A stretch of DNA of 64,000 nucleotides from Hydrangea macrophylla. Lineage: Eukaryota > Streptophyta > Magnoliopsida > Cornales > Hydrangeaceae. Positions within the stretch are counted from its first letter, which is position 1; every line of letters starts with the position of its first letter. The stretch spans positions 30,810,001 through 30,874,000 of the forward strand of contig CM066988.1 in NCBI GenBank assembly GCA_033977485.1, written 5' to 3'. The translations under genes were made by a program, and so were the position numbers. The notes beneath the pieces are model-generated. The model did no database searches. It had not been told where the DNA came from and was given only the letters and a program-made list of their open reading frames with translations. Shown piece by piece: positions 31,884-41,814 of this stretch.

Positions 31884-33450
31884 GTTGGGATTCAGTTTGC
31901 ATTTGTCTTGAATGTCTAGCGTCTTCCTCCAGATATATCTTATGAGTGCATATGGATGGGCTTATGCCTTTGAGGTCAGCAATCGTCCATCCCATAGCAT
32001 CCTTATGCTTGGTCAGCATTTGCACTAGCTTACCTTCCTGTTCATGAGTTAAAGCAGATGAAATGATCACAGGATAAGTTTTTCCAGTCCCTAGGAATGC
32101 ATATTTTAGCTCTTTGGGTAGCTCCTTTAACTCTAACTCCAGAAACTGAAAACTAGAAGGCATTGCCAACTTAGTTTTAGGAGGCAATTGTTCATATGGC
32201 ATTACCCACATGCATTCTGCTCTATCCTCCTCTATCGTATCCATCATCAGACACATCTGGTTCAAGTCAGCATCCAATGGAGTTGACTCTGCAGGCTGAT
32301 AGATATCGCCAAATTGAGTCATCACAACTTCCAAAGGATCTTTGTAGTCGACCAAGTCAACTTCATCTTCAATGACTGTGTCAATGTAATGAATTTCTTC
32401 CTCATCATCGTATTCTTCAGGTCGGGGATTAGAGAAAATTTTGACATTCAATGTCATGTTCCCGAATACGATAGTCATGATACCACTTCTAATCTTGATC
32501 GTGGCATCAATAGTGTTGAGGAATGGACATCCAAAGATAACCGGGATGTGTGCACCAGGGTTAGACACAGGTTCTGTGTCCAATATCACGAAATCAACCA
32601 GAAAGACAAAAGAGTCTATTTGGACAAAGACGTCCTCTAACACCCCTCTAGGGTTCACAGATCTGTCTGCCAATTGCAAAGCGACTCGGATGGGTTTAAG
32701 TTCACCCAACCCTAGCTGTTTATAAACTGAATATGGCAGCAGGTTCACGCTTGCTCCCAGATCGAGGAGTGCGTTATCTATCCTTTGATCCCCAATTCTA
32801 CATGAGACCGTAGGTGTACCGGGGTCTTTGAGTTTTGGAGGCAACTCATTTTGAATGATCGCACTTGCTTGGCATGCGACATAAGCATGTTTCTTCACGC
32901 TTTGCCTCCTCTTGACCGTGCATAGATCTTTGAGATACTTAGCATAGGCCGGCACTTTCTTGATAGCATCTAGGAGTGGAAGGTTAATTTTGACTTGTTT
33001 AAACAATTCCAAAAACTCCTGATTCTTTGTCTCATTCTTGGGTTTCTTCAACCGTTGAGGATAAGGTGCAGGAAAAGGGCATTTTGGTGGTTCATCCTCA
33101 ACAGACTCCTTTCTAAGCCTTTGCTCAACTTCTTCCTCTACTCTAAGAGCTTCAATGTTTGCCTTTATTGCCTCGTCATCCGTAGATGGCTCCTCCTCTT
33201 GAGTAGATGGTTGCTCAAGCTCATTATCCACCACTTCCTCCTCTTTGTACACTTCGGGTGTAGATAGAGGCATGCTTTTCTCTATGATTTTTCCGCTTCT
33301 CAGTGTAGCCACGGCTTTATAATGTTCTTGATTGTTAGGACCATTGTTATGTCCCTTGGGGTTCGAAAGTGGTTGGGCAGGGAATGTTCCTCCTGAGCCC
33401 TCTTGCCGTGCATCTATTCTTTCTAACGTGGCAGACATTCTACTCATCAT
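31867..33450 (-). pseudogene. pol: Athila-type Gag-Pol linker and protease, A2
   Basis: A 527-residue open frame. Its N-terminal part is an acidic linker. The protease active-site motif ALLDLGASVNLLPYSVYKQL lies in the middle, and the region after it holds VILDTEPVSNPGAH and GIMTIVFGNMTLNVK. The C-terminal part (MGWTIADLKGISPSICTHKI) is the typical Athila lead-in to RT. The frame breaks near 31880, where RT continues in another frame. This is the longest intact piece of an Athila pol here. Confidence 0.9.
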
Positions 33451-34786
33451 CTATATGAGTTGCTGCGTTAGATTGGCATTAGCAAGTGGCTCTTCTTCTT
33501 GTACCTTCTTGTGTGGTGGCACATAGGTATTGGTCTGTGGTACATTGGAGGGTTGAGCTTGGTTGTAGTTATTTGTTCTGTTTTGATTGTATTGATGGGA
33601 CGGCCTATTGTTTTGCCCTTGATATTGATTGTTGTTGTAGGGCTGCTGTTGATATTGATTTTGGGTCCCAGCATTATTTCTCCAATCAAAACCGGGGTGA
33701 TTCCATCTATTGTTACTTTGAAAGTTATTGTTGGAATTCCCCGCCCTTCGAAAACCTTGCATGGCATTCATCTCCATAGGGGCCTGCTCTTGAAAATACG
33801 TTGGGATAGTATTGAGTTGTATGTTCCAACATGTTGCATGTGTCGCATGGTTCCTCAGGCATAACCTGCCTAGAACTCTCTCCTCGCATCCCTAGTTCTT
33901 CTACCTTCTTTGCCAGTTCTTCATATTTGTTCATCAGACGATCTTCACTTTTCAATTGGTACAAACTCTTATCTTCCACACTCGATATTTGAGTTCGAGG
34001 TGTATCTTCAGAGTTAGACCATTCATGAGCATGTTCAGCTAACCACTCGAAGTGAGCTTCAGCCTCTTCGGTGTTCTTTTGAAGGAATGGTCCAGAGCTC
34101 ATAGTTTCGACCAACTTCTTTGTTTCACCATTTAGTCCTTCATAGAAGTGACTGATGGTACGCCATTTCTCATATCCGTGGTGGGGACATGAGAGAAGCA
34201 AATCTTTGAAACGCTCCCAAGTTTGGGTGAAGGTTTCATTGCTCCTTTGCTTGTATGAACTTATTTGGCGTTTTAGCTCTGTGGTCATGCGAGGTGGAAA
34301 GAATTTCTTCAAAAATGCAGTGTTCATCGCATGCCATGTGAAGATTGAATTCGGTTTCAGGGTGAGTAACCATGCCTTCGCTTTATCCTTCAAGGTGAAG
34401 GGAAATAACATTAAGCGTGTCACATCTACAGGACAAGTTTGGGAGAATGTTTTACAAACATCCTCGAAATCCTTAACGTGTAGATATGCCTTCTCGCTTT
34501 CCATCCCATGAAATGTTGGGAGGAGTTGAATCATCCCATTGCGAAATTGAAATTCGCCAGCATGTGGGGGAATGAGAATGCAAGAAGGAGTAGGTGTGTG
34601 TTCTGGTTGCATGAGATCGCACAACGGACGTAGTGAATCATCAATTGGCACCACGACATTGTCACCATGTTCACTCTAATTATCATCCATTGATTCAGTT
34701 GGAGTGGTGATAGGGTTACTAGAACTGGAAGAATTAGATGAATATCGAAGATTGCCGACAGTTCTGTGGACAGAACTATCGGGCAT
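33451..34786 (-). pseudogene. gag: Athila-type Gag, A2
   Basis: The true start is ATG at 34786 (MPDSSVHRTVGNLRYSSN), with an in-frame TAG at 34678-34676. The open part 34654-33725 holds the gag core (HVKDFEDVCKTFSQTCPVD, TWERFKDLLLSCPHHGYEKW). The CCHC knuckle reads CDTCNMLEHTTQYY, so the last Cys has become Tyr. A frameshift near 33775 moves the Asn/Gln-rich C-terminus (QNQYQQQPYNNNQYQGQ) to 33777-33451. Confidence 0.9.
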
Positions 34787-34916
34787 TAATGAGAGAACCT
34801 AAGAAGATTGAAAACCTAGAGAACTCAAAGAAAATGGAAAACAGAAATAGATCAAGAAAGATTGAGGTAATCTAAGGAATTGATCGTCGCCCTCCCCGGT
34901 AACGGCGCCAAAAACT
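34787..34916 (-). promoter_or_regulatory. Primer-binding site and leader of A2
   Basis: On the minus strand TGGCGCCGTTACCGGGG (34910-34894) follows the LTR end by a few bases. This is a close match to the Athila-type primer-binding site, better than the A copy, which reads TGGCGCCATTTCTAGGG. Confidence 0.9.
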
Positions 34917-35698
34917 TGATATGCGAATAATCTTGTGTGCTCTTGTGCAATACCCAAGTGTAGGTAGACGTACAAGTAGTAACTGGTAAGACCAGGTCGA
35001 TCCCACAGGGAAGGTGTTGACCTATTTACTTAGACTAAACTCAAAAGAAAAAAAAAACAAAATCAATAAGATTTAATAATGGTGCAGAACACAAAGTTCC
35101 ACAAACTAAGACTACTAACAAAAGTAATTCAGATTAAACAAAAAAAAACTAATTAGCTAGTTAAAGCAATACTCTAAAATAGGATTTTAACTTTAAGAAG
35201 AAAGTGTTGGGATTACACGAATCCACAGTAATCTGGCCATCTACCATGCAGTTACTTTGAAGCACTAAGGAGTGTATTACCCACAGTTTTTCGTATTTCT
35301 CTGAAAATAAAGAATCCATAGCCCTTTCATGACCGGGACTATATCATCACAGTTAACTTGAAACACGTGAAAGCGGTTTAATTCAATAGTTAAGACTCGC
35401 ACCCACAATGGTGTTAGCATTGGAGGTGGTTTGCAAAATGTATTGAAAGAAAATGCCTTAGGGCCTTGATTTTGAAAACTGTTTTGACAAACTGAGCATT
35501 TTGGGACAGTATGATAACGAATCTCAAAAACAAAAGGTCCTGGAATACTGCAGGGAACATACTCAAGAATCAGAGAGTTCGATCGATCGACGATCGTTCG
35601 ATCGATCGAAAGCCTTTATCTCTCAATCGATCGAAATGTCCTTCGATCGCTTGACTAACTCTGGTTCGACCGATCGAACTACCTCCGATCGATCGAAC
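34917..35698 (-). repeat. 5' LTR of A2, lacking U3
   Basis: On the minus strand it ends ...TTCGCATATCA at 34917, next to the primer-binding site. It extends to about 35698, where homology stops inside the downstream palindrome cluster (35580-35697). The U3 and promoter are missing. A2 therefore has no complete LTR, because the left copy lacks the opposite end. Confidence 0.88.
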
Positions 35699-36173
35699 CG
35701 TTGTAATAGACTATAACATGTTGTAATTATGTTTGGTAATGTTTTAATACAGCTAGAATTACTTTGGAGTGCTTTTGGAAATGTGTGTTTGATCCTTGGT
35801 TGAAGTTAGGAAACTTTTCAACTTGAAATTCTGCAGATTGGGCTGCTGTCAGGGGAGCAGTCGACTGGTCCTGTGTTCAGCTGACTGAACCCCTGTGTTT
35901 GCTAGCTACTGCTTCTTATTTTAGCAAAAGCAGTCGACTGGACCCCACCTCAATCGATTGGACCCCCTAGCCTCAGTCAACTGGAATTGCTATTAAATTC
36001 CCTGCCTTCCTCCGTCGACTGAGCAGTCGACTGAACCTCTGGTTTTAAAAATGTGTTTGATTTTCCGCTACGTGTGTTCTTCAAACCAAATTTTGGGAAC
36101 GTTAATGAATTGGTTTAGCCTCGGTGGCGTGCCACGGGCTCCGGTTCTGCTATTGTGGGACCGGGCTGTGACA
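35699..36173 (+). repeat. 3' end of another gypsy LTR (C)
   Basis: This plus-strand LTR fragment ends GGGACCGGGCTGTGACA at about 36173 and is followed by a primer-binding-like TGGTATCAAAGC. It contains palindromic CAGTCGACTG words (about 35858-36035), a different word from A but similar spacing. It may be the continuation of the B LTR on the far side of A2; I cannot show that. Confidence 0.65.
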
Positions 36174-36720
36174 TTTAGTGGTATCAAAGCATAAGTTTAG
36201 AGCCTTGGGAACGAGTGACGTTATATATGCTGAGTGACGTCGACCAGGAACATGGGTGGTTGCAGGGGCATTTGAAGCTCGCCATTGTTGGCCACCTAGG
36301 GGCTTGGCCTCGTCGTCGGCTGGACCTAAGCGAAGCTTTAAATAATTTCCTGTTTAGGTCTAGAATCCCCTTGCCCCCGAGCGTCCTGTAAAGGCAAGGG
36401 CGTGTTGGGGAGCGGCCATAAGAAACTGACCTGGAACATGGGTGGTTGCAGGGTCCTTTTGTGCCTGGGTTCGGAGCCCGAGGTCTTTTTCTGCCTTAGG
36501 GTTAGGCCCGAGGTCTTTGTTGCCTCAGGGTTAGGCCCGAGGTCTTTTTTTTCTGTCTTGGGGTTACGCCCAAGGTCTTTGTTGCCTCGAAGTTAGGCCT
36601 GAGGTCTTTTTTCTGCCTTGGGGTTAGGCCCAAGGTCTGTGTTGCCTCGGGGTTAGGCCCGAGGTCTTTTTTCTACCTTGGGGTAAGGCCCAAGGTCTTG
36701 TTTTTCTTGCATTGCACGGG
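36174..36720 (+). other. Leader of element C with primer-binding site and tandem repeats
   Basis: A site GTGGTATCAAAGC (about 36178-36190) is close to the initiator tRNA-Met type used by Tekay elements. From about 36440 to 36710 a degenerate repeat of about 30-60 bp, GGTTAGGCCCGAGGTCTTT, recurs about seven times. The short ORF across it is a by-product. No gag is recognised. Confidence 0.6.
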
Positions 36721-36889
36721 GTACTGACAAGAATAAATTTTCAAAGCAAACTATTCAATTTTATTTGAAAAATAATAATCTATAACAGTTGCCCAATCAG
36801 AGCTACATGAAAGAAATTTCCCTATAGTACTAAATTCCCGTGGTCAGATGCTATTGATAATACTTGCGAATGTGTTGCACATTCCAAGG

Positions 36890-37160
36890 ACGAGTGAGAT
36901 CATGCTCTATAGCAAGTAGGTTCCCGGTCGGTTGATTCGAGTCACTTTATACAGGTCTTCCCAGTTTGCCCCCAATTTCCCGTGGCTTGGGATTCGGGTA
37001 GACTGGTTCACTGCCTTGAGGACGAGGTCTCCAACTTGAAAACTACGGTGCTACACCTTGTTATTGTATTACCGCGAGACCCTTTGCTTGTAGGCTGCCA
37101 CCTTCAGATAAGCTTGGTCTATTTTTTCTTCCATCGTGTGCACTGTGTTGTGAGCACACT
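36890..37160 (-). pseudogene. Tat/Ogre-type integrase C-terminus, fragment
   Basis: Minus-strand translation gives MEEKIDQAYLKVAAYKQRVS, then a stop, then HRSFQVGDLVLKAVN, GKLGANWEDLYKVTRINRPG. This matches the end of integrase in Tat/Ogre-type plant gypsy elements (FxVGDLVLR and LGPNWEGPYxV). At least two stops are present. No other part of this element is seen nearby. Confidence 0.7.
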
Positions 37161-37189
37161 TCCTCAACATACTGATACGGAAAATGTTT

Positions 37190-37871
37190 TGCACTCCTGA
37201 CATCTTCGGTGGCAAATGCAAGTCGATAAGAAGCCTTCATAATACGTTCTGGAATCTCAAACGGTCCAATGAATCGCAGCGATAGCTTGCCTCATTTCTA
37301 ATCAAATCTGACGATGCCTCAAACTGGTGAAACTTTGAGTAGCATATGATCTCCCACGGCAAACTCTAAATCTTTGCGTCGCTTGTCAGCGTCAATCTTG
37401 TGTCGCGTCTGAGCAATCCTCATACTCTCACGTATAATTTGGACCTTCTTGCTGGTTTCTTGTACCATCTCTGGCCCAAGAAGTTGAGTATCTTTGACTT
37501 CATCCTAATATAGCGATGAATGGCAAGGTCTTCTATATAAAACTTCAAACAGCACCATTCCTATACTTGTATGATAGCTATTATTGTAGGCGAATTTGAT
37601 CAATGGTAGGTGCGTCTCTCAAGAACTCTCAAAATCTATAAAGCAAGCACATAGCATGTCCTCCATCACTTGATTGACTCGTTTGGTCGGACCATTGGTC
37701 TGTGGATAAAAAGCTGAACTCAAATCTAGTGTTGTTCCCATCACTATTTAAAGACTCTTCCAAAATTTTGCGGTAAAGCGGGAATCTCGATCTAACACAA
37801 TAGACACAAGTACTCTGTGAAACTGTACAACGTGCTATAAATACATCTAGCTTAAACGTTCTACTGGATAT
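37190..37871 (-). pseudogene. Chromodomain-gypsy integrase fragment
   Basis: Minus-strand pieces such as FLSTDQWSDQTSQ, RDAPTIDQIRLQ and SYKYRNGAV correspond to the integrase core-to-C-terminal part of B, very degraded. Plus-strand phrases TCAAATTCGCCTACAATAATA-like in reverse also match. It stops abruptly at 37871, where an LTR starts on the other strand. Confidence 0.65.
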
Positions 37872-39400
37872 TGTAACAACCCTAAAATTTTTAAGTGTGT
37901 AAATAATTATTTTAATTAATTTTTTTTTCCATTTAGCAATGATATATGAGTGCCTATGTAAGACATGTGTTTGAAAATTTAAGTGTATGGTGGACGTATC
38001 AATTAAATCATGAGTGAGAAATTAAATCATGAGTAAGCACGTTTAGTTTGGGAGTTATATTTTATTAATTTATATTTGTTAAAAAAAAAGTGAAAGGTTG
38101 ATATGTATTTTTGTTATATAGTGTTTACAGGCCCGCGAATGTGTTAAATAATGTAATTAACATTAAACTTAGTACCGGGGTCATAGGTACCCATTGGGCT
38201 ACTCATTTTAACACTTTGTACTGCATTATGGGCTCATATAGGTCTCTTTTGTGAGCCCACAAGAAGAAAAACGGAATTTATATATTTATGTGTGTTTATA
38301 CTTATAATTTTGTTTTCAATCAATTGAAGTTGTTTTAATCGATCGACAATTCCTCTTTTCAATCGATTGAACCCACTTCAAGCGATCGAAACCCTGCTAA
38401 CGTGAATTTATGATGTGGTCCCCATCCCAATCAATTGAACCTGTTCTTAATTGATCGAACCCGATTGACCTGTTCTCAATCGATCGAAGCTGCTTCAATC
38501 AATCGAGAGTGTCTACAAACTTATCCCTGGTTTTGCACACAAGCTGACACCTTGCACTCAAATTCTATATATATGTGATCATATTGTGTGGGTGAGCTTT
38601 GTTTTTGCCAGAAAGATTATAGAGAGTGAGAGAAATCATATAAACAATGAAGGTCACTCAGAATAGAGTCCGTACTGTTGACTGAAATGTTGAAATATCT
38701 TAGAAAATGAAAACAGATTATCTAGAGGCCCATTTTATACAGAAATTTACCTAAGACATTGAAGTGCAAGGAAAAAATAAGTTAGGACCACTCGTTTTGA
38801 AAACGTTGTCTGTAAAACAAGTTGAAAGTAGACCAAGTTGCTGTGACAGCAAAAACAGAATATCTGGAGAGAATGTTTGGGTCCAAATGGACCATTTTCA
38901 AGTATTTTCAAGTCAAACCAAAAATTGTGGGTATTCTATAATGAGTTAGGAAGACTTTCCAAGTGGCCTTGTATCCATACATTGAGTATTGAGTTCTAGA
39001 GAAATCTTTGAACTCAGATCACTCACTGTTTTGACTCACTGTTTTGAAGATTTTGAGAAAACAAGGTTTTTCTCTTGAAATCAAAGTGAGGGTTTTTAAG
39101 AAGGGGGTTTTGAAATAGAAGTTTTGAAAGCATATTTTAACACTCAATGAAGATTATAGCCACTTGAAAACATCAACATCAAACTCATCATCAAGAACCT
39201 CCAAGATTGTTGGAGAGATTTTATTTCATTTGAACATAACTTCAAGGATACCTTGGAAGTATTGAAATTATGATCATCATCTATCAAACATGTTTTTGAG
39301 GTTAAGAGCTACTATCCATAAGGATTCACTCACCTCAAACTTCATGTCATCATCTAGATGATGATGAACTAGTAAGTAAACAAAGAAAATAAAAAAGAAA
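37872..39400 (+). repeat. LTR-like sequence of an unidentified gypsy element
   Basis: It starts TGTAACAACCCTAAAATTTT at 37872, the form of a gypsy LTR start. A palindrome cluster with degenerate CAATCGATTGAA and CAATCGATCGAA words lies at about 38335-38515, and a TATA box TATATATAT at about 38566-38574, then a leader. The right end was not found; around 39400 the sequence seems to pass into the D LTR in the opposite direction. The ORF at 38764 is not convincing. Confidence 0.55.
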
Positions 39401-40853
39401 TGAGGTAAGAAGAGATGAACATTATATAAACAAGCAAGTAAATAACAATCAATAGATGATAATCAATGTGATTTTGGACTTGTAGCTTGGTGTTTCACTC
39501 ATATTTTTTGACATATTTTAAGAATGATCCACTACAATATATTAAGCCATAATTCTAGTCTATTAGACATGATATCAAGAACTTCAAAGAATGTAATTAA
39601 ATTTCATAATTTAACATTCCTAACTTGAGTTTCTAAACTAACGTCCTAGCATGTGTTTACACATAAAGGGAGCATCCTAAGCATATCTAGCACCACATAA
39701 TCAAGTTTGGTAAAATCCATACATGTAATTTACAATTTGGCATATGTTTCTAAATTTACAATTTTGGGAAAGAACTAATACATGGGTCCAATTTATTATC
39801 CTAACATTCCTCTAATTACATTTAGCACCACAAATTCACCACTAAAACATATAATTCACATTTTAGGCATAATAATTCCAACATTACAACTTTGGGGAAA
39901 TCTAGCGCATGTGTCCAAATTACTATTCTAACATTTCTCTAATTACATTTAGCACCACAAAATCACCACTAAAACATATAATTCACGTTTTAGGCATAAT
40001 AATTCCAACATTACAACTTTGGGGAAAATCCTACACATGTGTCTAAATTCCCTCCTAGCACATATAAATGAACTCAAAGCATCTTAGACATGTATAACAT
40101 ATGAAATTGCACAATGTAAAACTACCTCAAAGAAGGTTTTCCAACATGCAAGAAAATCCAAAGAAGCTTCAATGGCTCCAAGTAGTGGAAAAGAGAAGTC
40201 CAAGGTAGCCCAAGACACCTTCAAAGCAAAAACCCCTCAAGATTTTCCATGGATGAAAGCTAGGTTTTCAACTCTATGAAATTCGGACTAACTATGTAAA
40301 TGATCACAAAATAGATTTTTGAGGGTACCCCTAGGTAGCTCTTGAAAATCTAAGACTATTTTGTGAAATAACAAAACTCACAAAAATGACTTTTTAATGG
40401 CCTATTTGGAGCTTGAAGGAAGAGGGTTTTGATATACCCATTTTGATATGGATGAAGAAGAAGAAGAGGAGAGAGAGAAAAGAAAAGAAAAAAAATTGAA
40501 ATGAGGAAAGGGAGATGTGGCCGGCCATATGGGGAGTGTGGGGCCCACTCATTTGTTTTGTTTGTCTTTGCATTTAAATGAGATGTAGATATATGTAGTA
40601 CATGTGTGTGTATGTGTGGTCTACCCCTACACACCCAATTTAAAATATTTACCCACTTTAACCCTAGTAAAAAAAATATTGTAATAAAATAAAATAATAC
40701 CAATTAAGAAAAGAAAATAAATAAATGAATAAATAATTAAATATAGTGACACAAGTTCATATAAATTCAAATACTGCCCCAAAATAATTAACAGGCTCAC
40801 ACTTAATTATTTAATTGCAGTTTTACCCTTAATTAAAATTTCAAGTTATTACA
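39401..40853 (-). repeat. 3' LTR of element D
   Basis: On the minus strand it begins TGTAATAACTTG at 40853 beside the polypurine tract AGGGGGGTAGA. The first 300 bp (40853-40552) match the 5' LTR of D (46491-46191) with only about one indel by eye. Beyond that the two LTRs differ because the 5' LTR has an internal deletion. The distal end, expected to read ...GGGGCGTGACA, was not found, so this LTR is truncated somewhere left of about 39400-39800; the boundary given is approximate. Confidence 0.7.
39803..40056. repeat. Direct tandem duplication, 127 bp x 2
   Basis: Two adjacent 127-bp units start at 39803 and 39930. Each contains CTAATTACATTTAGCACCAC, ATATAATTCAC and CCAACATTACAACTTTGGGG. 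They differ by about ten changes. It lies within the D 3' LTR. Confidence 0.9.
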
Positions 40854-40965
40854 ATCTACCCCCCTAAAAAGAATTCCGTCCCGGAATTCGGAGCAAATAA
40901 GCGAAAAAGGGAGCAACGACTTGCTCAAACCTTGACTAACTAATATTATTAAATGAAAGAGACTT

Positions 40966-41811
40966 ACTCTACTCGAGAAAAAGGTGAGGGTAACTCTTCC
41001 TAGCTTCATCCTCGTCCTCCCAAGTCGGCTCGGAAATACCATGATGATTCCACTGAATCCTTACCAACGGGATAACCCTTCCTCGTAACACACGGTCTTT
41101 CTTCTCAATGATACGGATGGGTTGCTCTTCATACGACGCATCTTCTCCAAGAGGAAACTCGGTCCAATCTATGATATGTGATGGATCAGGGTAATGCTGA
41201 CGGAGTGGATCGGAGTTACACCTACGAAGCATTGAAACATGAAATACATTGTGAACACTCGAGAGTTGAGGCGGAAGAGCTAAGCGATACGCGACTTCAC
41301 CAATCCTTTCAAGAATCTCAAATGGTCCCACAAACCGTGGAGCTAATTTCCCGCTTTGTCCAAAACGTTGTAATCCACGACGCGGTGAAACCTTTAGAAA
41401 CACGTGATTACCAACTTCAAATTCCAAAGGCCGGCGGTGACGGTCGGCATAAGATTTCTGACGACTCTGAGCTGAAATCAACTTTTCACGAATCACTTTA
41501 ATCTTTTCTGACGTCTCTCTAACCATATCGGGTCCATGAAGAATAGTCTCACCTACCTCGCCCCAACATAAAGGAGATCGACACGGGCGGCCATACAACG
41601 CCTCAAACGGTGCCATCTGAATACTAGCTTGATAACTGTTATTATACGCGAACTCGGCCAATGGTAAATGTTCTTCCCAATTACCACCAAGTTCCATAAT
41701 ACTAGTTCTCAACATGTCCTCTAAGATTTGATTAGTACGCTCGGACTGCCCATCTGTCTGAGGATGGAACGCTGTGCTAAGAAGAAGTTGAGTACCCAAA
41801 GCTTTCGGCAA
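40966..41811 (-). pseudogene. pol: Integrase C-terminus and chromodomain, element D
   Basis: A 280-residue open frame continuing the D polyprotein after a single TAG (41814-41812). It has the last catalytic Glu (HPQTDGQSERTNQ), the GPFEILERIGEVAYRL SH3-like block, and the C-terminal chromodomain (RIIEKKDRVLRGRVIPLVRI, EPTWEDEDEARKSYPHLF). In the Tekay group this domain is thought to bind chromatin and steer insertion into heterochromatin. The stop codon follows LFLE. Confidence 0.93.
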
Positions 41812-41814
41812 ACT

